Assembly: GCF_001984125.1 (NCBI RefSeq)
Contig: NZ_MTQL01000006.1
Coordinates: 1,178,001-1,242,000, forward strand
Length of the DNA stretch: 64,000 nucleotides
DNA from: Leifsonia sp. ALI-44-B
GTDB taxonomy: Bacteria > Actinomycetota > Actinomycetes > Actinomycetales > Microbacteriaceae
Reading direction: 5' to 3'
Below, piece by piece: positions 1 through 8,952 of the stretch. A program made the translations under genes and the position numbers. Numbering within the stretch: position 1 is the stretch's first letter; the number at the start of each line of letters is the position of its first letter. The notes beneath the pieces are model-generated. The model was not told the DNA's origin. It was given only the letters and a program-made list of their open reading frames with translations, and searched no databases.

Positions 1-392
1 TAGCGGATCCAGCTGATCGTGATGGCCAGCGCCGCAACAGTGGTGACGAGGCCGGGCACGCCCAGAATGCCCGAGAGGCCGAGCCCGAGGAGGAGTTTGG
101 GCAGCGGGATCGGGAACTGCACGAGCCGCGCCGGTTCGAGGGTCTGCTCGATACCCGAGAAGACGAGCGGGATGATGACCCACCCGAGCACGAGGACCGA
201 CCCGGCGATGATGAGCACCTGCGTGGTGACCTCGAGGGGCGCGAAGCTCAGCGCGACGAGGCCCGCGACGATGCCGAAGAGCAGCCCGAGCCCGTAGAGC
301 GCGCCGATGACGACGGCGACGATCTGCCAAGGGCTGCGTGACAGCGTGTTCTTGAGGACGAGGAAACGCAGTCTTACGAGAGTCGCAACCAT
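1..392 (-). CDS. ABC transporter permease, 3' end outside window
   Basis: Integral membrane subunit of an ABC transporter, cut by the window edge. Read leftwards from ATG at 392, about 130 residues are visible, starting MVATLVRLRFLVLKN. They hold roughly three hydrophobic segments (about residues 22-45, 52-75 and 100-128) and no stop before base 1. The start lies 19 bases inside the end of the ABC ATPase gene at 374-1180, so the two are translationally coupled and should form one exporter. The permease family and substrate cannot be told from this fragment; the assignment rests on hydrophobicity and position. Confidence 0.75.
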   Translation of the reverse strand, partial: MVATLVRLRFLVLKNTLSRSPWQIVAVVIGALYGLGLLFGIVAGLVALSFAPLEVTTQVLIIAGSVLVLGWVIIPLVFSGIEQTLEPARLVQFPIPLPKLLLGLGLSGILGVPGLVTTVAALAITISWIR

Positions 393-1180
393 TCCGGGCC
401 CTCCGCGTGGTGTCGGCCGCCGACGAGTTCGACGAACTTGTCTTCAAGCGTGGATTCGCCGCGCACCTCGTCGACGGTTCCCGCCACGAGCACGCGCCCG
501 GCGGCGACGACGGCCACGTGGTCGCACATGCGCTGCACGAGGTCCATCGAGTGGCTCGACACGATCACGGTGCCGCCGTTCTGCACATACCCCTTGAGGA
601 TGTCGCGGATGTTGGCGGCCGAGACCGGGTCGACCGATTCGAACGGCTCGTCGAGCACGAGGACGCGCGGCGCATGCACGAGGGCGGATGCGAGGGCGAT
701 CTTCTTCGTCATACCGGCCGAGTAGTCGACCACGAGTGTTCCGCCGGCCTTGTCGAGGTCGAGCAACGCGAGCAAATCATGGGTGCGCTGGGCTACGGTG
801 TCGCGGTCGAGACCGGAGAGCAGCCCGTTGTAGGTGACGAGCTGCTCGCCCGTCAGGCGGTCGAAGAGTTTGACGCCGTCGGCGAGGATGCCGAGCAGAC
901 GCTTCGCCTCGATGGGGTGCTGCCACATGTCGATGCCGTGCACGAACGCCTGCCCGTAGTCGGGTCGCAGCAGGCCCGTGGCCATGCTGAGGGTCGTGGT
1001 CTTGCCGGCGCCGTTGGGGCCGACGAGGCCATAGAACGACCCGGTGGGCACGGTCAGGCTGATGCCGTTGACGGCGATCTTCTCGCCGAATTTTTTGGCG
1101 AGCCCGGTGACCTGCAGGGCAGGAGTGTTCGGATCGACCGAATGGTCGGGAGCGGGTGGACGTTGGCTGGCGTTCGACAT
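374..1180 (-). CDS. ABC transporter ATP-binding protein
   Basis: 268-residue cytoplasmic ATPase of an ABC transporter, a typical length for the single-domain export type (CcmA/DrrA-like). Visible motifs are Walker A GPNGAGKTTT near residue 54, a signature-like stretch YSAGMTKKIALASAL near 150, Walker B VLVLDEPFESVDP and the H-loop in VIVSSHSMD. The signature is YSAGM rather than LSGGQ, as is common in this export group. A GAGGGG ribosome site precedes ATG 1180. It overlaps the downstream permease gene by 19 bases. Export of a drug, lipid or peptide is possible, but no substrate can be named. Confidence 0.9.
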   Translation of the reverse strand: MSNASQRPPAPDHSVDPNTPALQVTGLAKKFGEKIAVNGISLTVPTGSFYGLVGPNGAGKTTTLSMATGLLRPDYGQAFVHGIDMWQHPIEAKRLLGILADGVKLFDRLTGEQLVTYNGLLSGLDRDTVAQRTHDLLALLDLDKAGGTLVVDYSAGMTKKIALASALVHAPRVLVLDEPFESVDPVSAANIRDILKGYVQNGGTVIVSSHSMDLVQRMCDHVAVVAAGRVLVAGTVDEVRGESTLEDKFVELVGGRHHAEGPEWLRLS

Positions 1181-1331
1181 GGGAACCCCTCGGATCGTCG
1201 GCGGATGGTCGGCGAGGGGTCACGGCGCTCTGACACGCCACCCCCGGTCGCCACCGAGCCTACAAGAGCCGCGCATCGCGGCGACAGGCGCAACCTCCCG
1301 CCGCGCTTGCCCGACACAACCGACCGGCGCG

Positions 1332-3872
1332 CTAGATCTTTTCGATCGGCGCGATCTTGATGAGCAGCTTCTTGGCGCCGGCCGAGTCGAAGGCCACGTG
1401 CGCGATGCGTTTGGCGCCGATTCCGGTCACCTGTTGCACGCGCCCCTCGCCGAAGTCGGTGTGCCGGATGCGGTCGCCGCTCTGCAGCTCGAGGTCGCCG
1501 TTGTCACGCACCTGGTTGGTGACCCGGTTGGGCCAATCCTTCTTCTCGGTGAGCGCCTTGCCGTTGAACGACCCCTGCAACCCGGGCGCGGAGTCGTCGC
1601 CCCAGCGGGACTTCTGCGCGTTGAGTGCCCGCGACTGGGTGCCGCCGCGCGAGTTGGCCATGCCGGGCGATTGACGCCACTCGATGAGCTCGGCGGGGAT
1701 CTCTTGCAGGTAGCGGCTGGGCATGGCCACCGACGTCTCGCCGTATTGCGCGCGCGTCATGGCGAGCGAGATGTGCAGCTTCTTGCGGGCGCGCGTGATG
1801 CCGACGTAGAACAGCCGGCGCTCTTCGGACGGGCCGCCCGGCTCGCCGGCCGACATGCGATGCGGCAGCAGGTCTTCTTCGACGCCCGTGAGGAAAACGG
1901 CGTCATATTCGAGACCCTTTGCCGTGTGCAGCGTCATGAGCGAGACGGTGCCGGAGCTGTCGTCGAGGTCGTCGGCGGCGGCCACGAGCGACACCTCGGT
2001 GAGGAAGTCGACGAGGTTGCCGTCGGGGTTGTTGCGCTCGAAGTCTTTCGTCACGGCGATGAGCTCTTCGACGTTCTCGGCGCGTGCCTCGTCTTGCGGG
2101 TCGCGGCTGGAGCGCAGGGTCTCGACGAGACCCGACTTGGTGATGAGCAGCGTGATGACGTCGGACACCTTGCCCTCGGCCACGAGAGCGCTGGCCTCGT
2201 CGAGCAGCTCGGACAGGCCCGTGATGGCGCGCGTAACCTTGGGCCCGAGGCCGAGCGAGGCCGCGTCGCGCAGAGCTTCGCGGAACGAGATGTCGTTGGC
2301 CTCGGCGAAGGAGGCCAGCTGGGTCTCGGTGGCGGGCCCGATGCCGCGCTTCGGCGTGTTGAGGATGCGGCGCATGGCCAGCGTGTCGAGCGGGTTGGCG
2401 ACGGCCGCCAGATAGGCCATGGCATCTTTGATCTCGGCGCGCTCGTAGAACTTGGTGCCGCCCATGATGCGGTAGGGCAGGGCCGACCGGATGAAGATCT
2501 CTTCGAGCGCTCGCGTTTGCGCGTTGGTGCGGTAGAAGACGGCGATCTCGGAGTAGGCCATGCCCGCGGCGTGCAGCTTCTCAATCTCGTCGGCCACGAA
2601 CTGGGCTTCGTCGTGCCCCGAATAGCCCGTGAAGCCGATGATCTTGTCGCCGTCGCCGCCGGCCGACCACAGCTTCTTGTCCTTGCGGTCGAAGTTGTTG
2701 GCGATGACGGCGTTGGCGGCCGACAGGATGTTCTGGGTCGAGCGATAGTTCTGCTCGAGCAGCACCACCTTGGCACCCGGGAAGTCGCGCTCGAACTCGG
2801 TGATGTTGCGGATGTCGGCCCCGCGGAAGGCGTAGATCGATTGGTCGGAGTCACCCACGACCGTCAGCGAGGCGCCCGGGATCTTGCCTTCGTCGTCGCG
2901 CAGGTTGCGCACGTGGTCGCCCGCGGCCTCGAGCTCGTTGACCATCTCGGTGGGAACGGCGCGCGTGAGCTCGCGGATGAGCGAGTACTGGGCGTGGTTC
3001 GTGTCCTGGTATTCGTCGACCAGCACATGGCGGAACCGACGCTGATACTTGGCGGCGACATGCGGGAACGCGCGGAACAGGTAGACCGTCTGCCCGATGA
3101 GGTCGTCGAAGTCGAAGGCGTTCGCGGCCGTCAGTGCGCGCGTGTAGGCGCGGAAGATGGCGAGGAACACGGCCTCTTGCGGGTCGGACGTGTTGACCAT
3201 GCGCGCGAAGCTGTCGACGTCGGCCAGCTCGTTCTTGAGCTTCGAGATGCGCGCGGATGCATTGGCGGGCGTGAACCCGAACGTGTCGGCCTCGAGCTCC
3301 TTGATGATGCGCTTGAGCAGCACGCGCGAGTCGGCGGAGTCGTAGATCGTGAAGCTCTGCGTGAACCCGAAGTTCTCGGCCTCTTTACGCAGGATGCGCA
3401 CACACGCCGAGTGGAAGGTGGAGATCCACATGCCGTCGGCGCCCTGGCCGAGCAGCGCGCCCACGCGCTCGCGCATCTCGGCGGCGGCCTTGTTGGTGAA
3501 GGTGATGGCGAGGATCTGGCTCGGCCACGCCTCGCGGCTCTCGATCAGGCTGGCCACGCGGCGGGTGAGCACACTCGTCTTACCCGAGCCGGCGCCCGCC
3601 ACGATGAGCAACGCCGGGCCGCGGTATTCGACGGCCTCACGCTGCTGCGGGTTCAACCCGTCGAGCAGGCGCGACGCACCACCCCAGCCGGGCCCGCCAG
3701 CAGTCGCACCGGCACCGCGAGCGCCGCCGTCACCGCCGCCTGGCCATCCGTTCGCTCCATCGCGAGACCCGTTGCTGTAAACGCCGTCGCCCGAAGGGAT
3801 CTCGGCGACGGGCCACCCGTCGAGGATGATGGGCGTCGCGGAATCGCGGTCGGAGGGGTTCTCAGTCGTCAT
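1332..3872 (-). CDS. pcrA: ATP-dependent DNA helicase, UvrD/PcrA type
   Basis: 846-residue superfamily 1 helicase that unwinds DNA 3'-5' in repair and replication. A poorly conserved Gly-rich N-terminal extension (residues about 1-66) precedes the Q-motif region LNPQQREAV. Walker A AGAGSGKT is at about 92-99, Walker B is DEYQDTN, motif III is GDSDQSIYAFRGAD, and motif V is LMTLHTAKGLEYDAVFL. The C-terminal tail has the PcrA-type Tudor-like segment RIRHTDFGEGRVQQVTGIG, which in the family contacts RNA polymerase. Start ATG 3872 follows GGGGGAC. It lies 12 bases after the phosphodiesterase gene, so the two are probably co-transcribed. The Gly-rich extension is the only unusual part. Confidence 0.95.
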   Translation of the reverse strand: MTTENPSDRDSATPIILDGWPVAEIPSGDGVYSNGSRDGANGWPGGGDGGARGAGATAGGPGWGGASRLLDGLNPQQREAVEYRGPALLIVAGAGSGKTSVLTRRVASLIESREAWPSQILAITFTNKAAAEMRERVGALLGQGADGMWISTFHSACVRILRKEAENFGFTQSFTIYDSADSRVLLKRIIKELEADTFGFTPANASARISKLKNELADVDSFARMVNTSDPQEAVFLAIFRAYTRALTAANAFDFDDLIGQTVYLFRAFPHVAAKYQRRFRHVLVDEYQDTNHAQYSLIRELTRAVPTEMVNELEAAGDHVRNLRDDEGKIPGASLTVVGDSDQSIYAFRGADIRNITEFERDFPGAKVVLLEQNYRSTQNILSAANAVIANNFDRKDKKLWSAGGDGDKIIGFTGYSGHDEAQFVADEIEKLHAAGMAYSEIAVFYRTNAQTRALEEIFIRSALPYRIMGGTKFYERAEIKDAMAYLAAVANPLDTLAMRRILNTPKRGIGPATETQLASFAEANDISFREALRDAASLGLGPKVTRAITGLSELLDEASALVAEGKVSDVITLLITKSGLVETLRSSRDPQDEARAENVEELIAVTKDFERNNPDGNLVDFLTEVSLVAAADDLDDSSGTVSLMTLHTAKGLEYDAVFLTGVEEDLLPHRMSAGEPGGPSEERRLFYVGITRARKKLHISLAMTRAQYGETSVAMPSRYLQEIPAELIEWRQSPGMANSRGGTQSRALNAQKSRWGDDSAPGLQGSFNGKALTEKKDWPNRVTNQVRDNGDLELQSGDRIRHTDFGEGRVQQVTGIGAKRIAHVAFDSAGAKKLLIKIAPIEKI

Positions 3873-3884
3873 GTCCCCCCAAGT

Positions 3885-4916
3885 CTAAGCGGCACCACCG
3901 ACACTCTCCCGGCCGAGATCGGGGTGGTCCACGAAGATGCCGTCGACGCCCGTTTCGAGCACCGCCCGGAACTCGCCGCGCCAGTCGCCGAACGCATTCT
4001 TGCCGCCCGCCAGCCGGAACGCCGGGGTGAGGAAGCGGTTCTCCGGCCGCAGCGTCCAGGTGAAGACATCCAGGCCGGAATGGTGGGCGAGATTGACGAG
4101 AGCGGCCCCGTCGGCGCGCTGTTCCTCCGAGCCGTCGGCGCCCAGCAGCAGGCTCTTATCGACGCTGATGCCCTGCACCCAGGCGCTCGCCCCGAATGCC
4201 GCAAGGCTCTCGGATGTCAGCTGCTCGGCGTAGCTCGGCGCATCAGACCCCTCGGCGGCGACCCGATCGAACGGCGCCCCCTTCTTCTCGACGAGGTACA
4301 CGCCGCGCCCGCCGAGACCGCGCTCGTGCAGCTGTCGCAGCACCGTCTCCTCGAACGATTCGACGACGAGGTGCTCGGCCGGGAGCGACGCCAGCGCATC
4401 GGCGATGAGACCGTCGAGCGGCAAGCCGATGGAGGCGAAATGGGTCGCGTGTTTGACTTCGGCCACCAGACCGAGTTGCCGGCCGCGACGTTCGGAGGCC
4501 GCATCCACGATGTCGAGCAGGTCCTCGAGTCGCAGCAGCGGTTCGGTTCCGTCGAATGCAGCGCTGGCGGGGCGCACCCGGGGCAGACGTTCGCGCGCAC
4601 GCAGCGTCTGCAGCTCGGCCCAGTCGAAGTCCTCGGTGAAAAAGCCCGTGTGCTCGCGGCCATCCACCGTCGTCGTGCGGCGGCGGTCGGCGAATTCCGG
4701 ATGCTCCGCCACATCGGTCGTGCCCGAGATCTCGTTCTCGTGCCGCACCACGAGCACACCGTCGCGCGTGGCCACGAGGTCGGGCTCGACAGCGTCCGCC
4801 CCCATCTCGAATGCGAGTTCGTAGGACGAGCGCGTGTGCTCGGGCCGGTACCCCGGGGCGCCCCGATGCCCGATGACGAGGGGTTCGCTGCGGCCGTGCT
4901 TCTCGCGTTCAGTCAT
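3885..4916 (-). CDS. glycerophosphodiester phosphodiesterase family protein
   Basis: 343-residue GDPD-family enzyme, expected to hydrolyse glycerophosphodiesters to glycerol 3-phosphate and an alcohol. The N-terminus has the catalytic and metal signature VIGHRGAPGYRPEHT, then EPDLVATRDGVLVVRHE, which supplies the family's Glu, Asp and His ligands. The long insert after this (residues about 60-90, GTTDVAEHPEFADRRRTT) resembles GlpQ-type enzymes. No signal peptide is visible, so it is probably cytoplasmic, unlike many exported GlpQ proteins. It is divergent from the Bax-inhibitor gene at 5125 across a 208-base promoter region and is followed 12 bases later by pcrA. Confidence 0.92.
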   Translation of the reverse strand: MTEREKHGRSEPLVIGHRGAPGYRPEHTRSSYELAFEMGADAVEPDLVATRDGVLVVRHENEISGTTDVAEHPEFADRRRTTTVDGREHTGFFTEDFDWAELQTLRARERLPRVRPASAAFDGTEPLLRLEDLLDIVDAASERRGRQLGLVAEVKHATHFASIGLPLDGLIADALASLPAEHLVVESFEETVLRQLHERGLGGRGVYLVEKKGAPFDRVAAEGSDAPSYAEQLTSESLAAFGASAWVQGISVDKSLLLGADGSEEQRADGAALVNLAHHSGLDVFTWTLRPENRFLTPAFRLAGGKNAFGDWRGEFRAVLETGVDGIFVDHPDLGRESVGGAA

Positions 4917-5124
4917 GCCATCCAGCTAACCACCGCCGTCCGAACGGTCGCCGCACGGCAGCTTAAGTCTCGGGCGCATAGTTCGGTTACGGGGACGGCG
5001 TCGGAAGCCCCGGATGCCCCCGGAATAAGGGACAGTTCTCAGCGTTCTCTACTACTGTTGAATGAATCTCTCGCACCACGAGAAACCCCACACGCATCGC
5101 TCCAACGACGAAGGACAACCAGAA

Positions 5125-5946
5125 ATGGCTGCATCGAACAACCCGGCTTTCAATAACCGAGCGTTCCAGGGCGCTAACGGGCAGACGCTCGCCGTGCCTC
5201 CTGTCTCCGCCGACCAGCTGCAAGACATGTACAACCAGCCCGCCGCTGGTTCCGTGCAGACCGACCGCATGTCGGTCGAAGACACCGTGATGAAGAGCAT
5301 CATCGCCTTCGGCGTGCTCCTCGTGGGCGCGGCGGCCGGTTGGCTGCTCGTCTCGGCCGTCCCCTCCGCCATCGGCGTGGTCATGGTTGCCGGCGTCATC
5401 GGCTTCGTGCTCGCGCTCGTCAACATCTTCAAGAAAGAGCCGTCGCCGGCGCTGATTCTCGCCTATGCAGGTGTGCAGGGCGTGTTCGTCGGCGCGATCT
5501 CGCTGACTTTCGAGATGGTGTCTCCCGGAATCGTCGGCCAGGCCGTTCTCGCTACCCTCGCGGTTGTCGGTGCCACGCTCGCCCTGTTCGCAAGCGGTAA
5601 GGTCCGCGCCTCTAAGCGCGCCACCAAGATTTTCATGATCGGTATGGTCGGCTACCTGGTTTACTCGCTCATCAATGTCGGCCTCGTGGCATTCGGTGTG
5701 GTCGACTCGGGCTTCGGCCTCGACTCTGAGGTCACCATCCTCGGCATCCCCCTTGGCCTCATCCTCGGCGTCCTCGTCGTGCTGATGGGCGCCTACTCGC
5801 TCGTGCTCGACTTCGACGCCATCCAGCAGGGTGTGCGCAACCGCGCCCCCCGCAAGTACGGTTGGACCGGCGTGTTCGGCATCATGCTGACGGTCATCTG
5901 GCTCTACCTGCAGATCCTGCGCATGCTGGCCATCGCCCGCGATTAG
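5125..5946 (+). CDS. Bax inhibitor-1/YccA family membrane protein
   Basis: 273-residue multi-pass membrane protein of the Bax inhibitor-1/YccA (TMBIM) family, known elsewhere as calcium-leak or protease-modulating proteins; its bacterial role is unsettled. The start ATG 5125 (MAASNNPAFNN) is preferred over an upstream ATG at 5062 because GAAGGA sits at the right distance before it. A polar Asn/Gln-rich N-terminus of about 60 residues precedes roughly seven hydrophobic helices from residue 60 to the end. The C-terminus carries the conserved acidic motif SLVLDFDAIQ. It is monocistronic and ends at a strong bidirectional terminator shared with guaA. Confidence 0.9.
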   Translation: MAASNNPAFNNRAFQGANGQTLAVPPVSADQLQDMYNQPAAGSVQTDRMSVEDTVMKSIIAFGVLLVGAAAGWLLVSAVPSAIGVVMVAGVIGFVLALVNIFKKEPSPALILAYAGVQGVFVGAISLTFEMVSPGIVGQAVLATLAVVGATLALFASGKVRASKRATKIFMIGMVGYLVYSLINVGLVAFGVVDSGFGLDSEVTILGIPLGLILGVLVVLMGAYSLVLDFDAIQQGVRNRAPRKYGWTGVFGIMLTVIWLYLQILRMLAIARD

Positions 5947-5990
5947 TCGCCGCGCTGCCGGCTCCGCCTAGCCGCACGAACAACAACGAA

Positions 5991-6023
5991 GAAGGGCCGT
6001 TCCCACAGGAACGGCCCTTCTTC
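5991..6023. terminator. bidirectional rho-independent terminator
   Basis: Perfect 13-bp stem: 5991-6003 (GAAGGGCCGTTCC) pairs with 6008-6020 (GGAACGGCCCTTC) around a 4-base loop, with A/T-rich flanks on both sides. It sits between the convergent Bax-inhibitor gene and guaA and should serve both. Confidence 0.92.
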
Positions 6024-6048
6024 TGTGCACGGCGTCAGGAGCCCGCAC

Positions 6049-7629
6049 TCACTCCCATTCGATGGTGCCCGGCGGCTTCGACGTGACGTCGAGCACGACG
6101 CGGTTCACACCATCCACCTCGTTGGTGATGCGGTTGGAGATGCGGGCGAGCAGGTCGTAGGGCAGGCGCGTCCAGTCGGCCGTCATGGCATCCTCGCTCG
6201 ACACGGGGCGCAGCACGATCGGGTGACCGTAGGTGCGGCCGTCGCCCTGAACGCCCACCGAGCGCACGTCGGCGAGCAGCACGACCGGGCACTGCCAGAT
6301 CTCGCGGTCGAGGCCGGCCGCCGTGAGCTCTTCGCGCACGATCGAGTCGGCCTTCTTGAGCAGCTCAAGGCGCTCGGCCGTGACCTCACCGACGATGCGG
6401 ATGCCGAGGCCCGGCCCGGGGAACGGCTGGCGCTGCACGATGACGTCGGGCAGGCCCAACTCGGAACCGATCGCCCGCACCTCGTCCTTGAACAGGGTGC
6501 GCAGCGGCTCGACGAGCTCGAACTGCAGGTCTTCCGGCAGGCCGCCCACGTTGTGGTGGCTCTTGATGTTGGCCGTGCCCGTTCCGCCGCCGGACTCGAC
6601 GACGTCGGGGTAGAGCGTGCCCTGCACGAGGAAACGGATGGGCTCGCCATCGGCCTGCGCCTCGCGCACCAGATCGGCCTCGGCCTGTTCGAAGCTTCGG
6701 ATGAACTCGCGCCCGATGATCTTGCGCTTCTGCTCGGGGTCGGTGACACCGGCGAGGGCCGTGAGGAACTGCTCGCGGGCGTCGACCGTGACGAGGCGCA
6801 CACCCGTGGAGGCCACGTAGTCTTCTTCGACCTGACGGCGCTCGTCTTGGCGCAGCAGGCCGTGGTCGACGAAGACGCAGACCAGCTGGTCGCCGACGGC
6901 CTTGTGCACGAGGGCAGCTGCGACGGCGGAGTCGACGCCGCCCGAGAGGCCGCAGATGACGCGAGCCGAACCGACCTGGGCGCGGATGTTGTCGACCTGC
7001 TCGGCGATGACGTTGCCCGGGTTCCAGTCGGAGGGGATGCCCGCGGCACGGTGCAGGAAGTTCTCGAGCACGGCCTGGCCGTGCGCCGAGTGCTTGACCT
7101 CGGGGTGCCACTGCACGCCGTAGAGCTTGCGCTCGTCGTTGCCGAACGCGGCCACGGCGGTGGAACCGGTCGATGCGAGCACCTCGAAGCCCTCTGGCGC
7201 CTTGGACACCTGGTCTCCGTGGCTCATCCACACCGTCTGATCGGTGGGCTGGCCAGCGAGCAGCGTGCCGCCGTCGCCCGTGATGGTGGCGCCGGTCGAA
7301 CCGTATTCGCGCAGACCCGAGTGGGCGACCTCGCCGCCCAGCGACTGGGCCATGACCTGGAAGCCGTAGCAGATGCCCATGGTGGGCACGCCGAGGTCGA
7401 AGATCTTCGCGTCGAGTGCCGGGGCGCCCTCTTCGTAGACGCTCGAGGGGCCGCCCGACAGCACGATGCCGGTGGGGTTCTTCGCCGCCACCTCTTCTGC
7501 CGTGATGGAGTGCGGGACGATCTCGGAATAGACGCCGGCCTCACGCACGCGTCGGGCGATCAGCTGCGCGTATTGCGCACCGAAATCGACGACGAGGACG
7601 GGTCGTTGGCTCGTGGCCTTCTCGCTAAT
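6049..7629 (-). CDS. guaA: GMP synthase (glutamine-hydrolysing)
   Basis: Converts XMP, glutamine and ATP to GMP in purine synthesis. The N-terminal class I amidotransferase domain starts at [16 protein letters not shown], with nucleophile Cys in MGICYGFQ and His/Glu in WHPEVKHS. The ATP pyrophosphatase domain has the P-loop SGGVDSAV, and the C-terminal dimerisation domain ends in KPPGTIEWE, the usual family terminus. The best start is an unusual ATT at 7629: it follows GGAGG by 6 bases, overlaps the CATTAG stop of the upstream DUF3817 gene, and places 8 residues before the conserved RPVLVVDFG, as in relatives. A TTG at 7674 is the alternative. The product would be 526 residues. Confidence 0.95.
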   Translation of the reverse strand: MSEKATSQRPVLVVDFGAQYAQLIARRVREAGVYSEIVPHSITAEEVAAKNPTGIVLSGGPSSVYEEGAPALDAKIFDLGVPTMGICYGFQVMAQSLGGEVAHSGLREYGSTGATITGDGGTLLAGQPTDQTVWMSHGDQVSKAPEGFEVLASTGSTAVAAFGNDERKLYGVQWHPEVKHSAHGQAVLENFLHRAAGIPSDWNPGNVIAEQVDNIRAQVGSARVICGLSGGVDSAVAAALVHKAVGDQLVCVFVDHGLLRQDERRQVEEDYVASTGVRLVTVDAREQFLTALAGVTDPEQKRKIIGREFIRSFEQAEADLVREAQADGEPIRFLVQGTLYPDVVESGGGTGTANIKSHHNVGGLPEDLQFELVEPLRTLFKDEVRAIGSELGLPDVIVQRQPFPGPGLGIRIVGEVTAERLELLKKADSIVREELTAAGLDREIWQCPVVLLADVRSVGVQGDGRTYGHPIVLRPVSSEDAMTADWTRLPYDLLARISNRITNEVDGVNRVVLDVTSKPPGTIEWE

Positions 7630-8065
7630 GGGAAACCTCCGTGGGGGTGTTGGCGCGCTCAGCGCGGGAAGCAAGATAGGCCTTCACCTCGCGGCCGACT
7701 TTGGCCTCGAGGAAGAAGGAGAGGAACGGAACGATGCCACCCAGGGCGATCAGGATGAAGCGGCTGAACGGCCAGCGCATGAGCGACCACAGGCGGAAGT
7801 CGCTGAAGAGGTAGACCACGTAGAACCAGCCGTGCGCGATGAGGATGCCGGTCGAGAGGTTCACGCCCGTGACGGTGTCGACGGGCACGAGGCCGAGGAA
7901 ACCGGAGCCACCGCCCAGCTCGATCTCGAAGCCCATGGCGTATTTCAGCAGCATCTCGATGCAGAGCAGCAGCAGCATGACACCGGTGATGATCGACGCG
8001 ATCTGGTAGAAGCGCAGGGCGCCACGGATGCGCGGCAGATCACTCTGTCGAGGTTCTAGGGGCAT
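7625..8065 (-). CDS. DUF3817 family integral membrane protein
   Basis: 146-residue membrane protein of the DUF3817 family, of unknown function. After a short polar start ([15 protein letters not shown]) there are about three hydrophobic helices: near residues 22-42, 68-88 (with a conserved [15 protein letters not shown] stretch) and 98-118. Members often neighbour guaA in actinobacteria; here its TAG stop overlaps the proposed ATT start of guaA, implying coupled translation. It lies 4 bases after the SURF1 gene. Confidence 0.88.
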   Translation of the reverse strand: MPLEPRQSDLPRIRGALRFYQIASIITGVMLLLLCIEMLLKYAMGFEIELGGGSGFLGLVPVDTVTGVNLSTGILIAHGWFYVVYLFSDFRLWSLMRWPFSRFILIALGGIVPFLSFFLEAKVGREVKAYLASRAERANTPTEVSH

Positions 8066-8069
8066 GGCC

Positions 8070-8942
8070 CTAGTCTACGCGAACGGGTTCGTGGCCGGCT
8101 CCCGAGGCCAGGAGCTTCTCCTCGTATTCGCGCTCCCACGTGTCGCGCACGAGGCGGTACCAGAGGAACACCGCGAAGCCCGCGAAGACGACCCACTCGA
8201 CGGCGTAGAAGATGTTGAGCCAGTTGACCGTGGTCTCGGGCACGGGCGGCGGCGCATCGATGGCCACGAGTCCGTCGACCTGCCCCACCTCGGCGGGGTC
8301 GCCCGCGATCACGTAGCCGCCGTAGACGTCGTGGCCGGTCATGTCCTGCCAGCGGTTGATGAGCGCCGACACGGCCATGGTGTTGAGCACGTTCGGGTCG
8401 CCATCCTCGGCGGTCTCGGGCGCCTGGCCCGGGATGAGCCGCCCGGTGACGGTGACATCGTCGGATGCCGCGGGCTGGGCGTTGAGCTCGGCGGCGGCGT
8501 CCTTCGCGACCTCTTCGCTCTCGGTCCATCCGACCGCAACGGCGATAGCCGCCCCCTCGGAACCGGTCGTGCCCTCTGAGCCGGCCTTCTGCTCGAAGTG
8601 CGCGGCGACCCAGTAACCCGTTCGGCCGTCTTGCACACGCTCGGTGATGACGCTGAAGTCGCCCGGAACGTAGCGCCCCTCGGCCGTGACGGTCTGGCCG
8701 ATGGACGTGTCGTACATGGGTTTGCCCGGCGTCTGCGCCTCGCCGATGGGGCGCGCGATCTCGCTGACCTCGGCGGTGTCGGCCGCGGGGACGACGGCGC
8801 GCTCGAGCTGCCAGTGGCCGAGCCAGGCGAACGCTCCCGCGATCGCGATCGCGAGGAGCAACATGGCGATCCAGCGCGGCCGCACCATGACGCGCACGAT
8901 GGTGCGGTCGGGCTTCGGCCGCTCATCGGGGGCCACGGCCAC
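8070..8942 (-). CDS. SURF1 family protein
   Basis: 290-residue SURF1-like protein, a family that assists assembly of the cytochrome c oxidase haem centre. It has two membrane anchors flanking an exported domain: residues about 24-44 (WIAMLLLAIAIAGAFAWLG) and about 248-266 (VEWVVFAGFAVFLWYRLV). The family motif LGHWQLERA directly follows the first helix, and YVIAGDPA and VNWLNIFYAVEW lie before the second. The Glu/Gly/Ser-rich middle (about 150-165) is a variable loop. It forms a compact minus-strand cluster with DUF3817 and guaA. Confidence 0.88.
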   Translation of the reverse strand: MAVAPDERPKPDRTIVRVMVRPRWIAMLLLAIAIAGAFAWLGHWQLERAVVPAADTAEVSEIARPIGEAQTPGKPMYDTSIGQTVTAEGRYVPGDFSVITERVQDGRTGYWVAAHFEQKAGSEGTTGSEGAAIAVAVGWTESEEVAKDAAAELNAQPAASDDVTVTGRLIPGQAPETAEDGDPNVLNTMAVSALINRWQDMTGHDVYGGYVIAGDPAEVGQVDGLVAIDAPPPVPETTVNWLNIFYAVEWVVFAGFAVFLWYRLVRDTWEREYEEKLLASGAGHEPVRVD

Positions 8943-8952
8943 GGCGTTCTCG

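Noticed and set aside
1044-5156. A plus-strand open frame of over 1,300 codons
   Set aside because: It is antisense to pcrA and the phosphodiesterase gene, which have clear family motifs; in very GC-rich DNA the opposite frame stays open by codon bias. Its protein has no recognisable domain.
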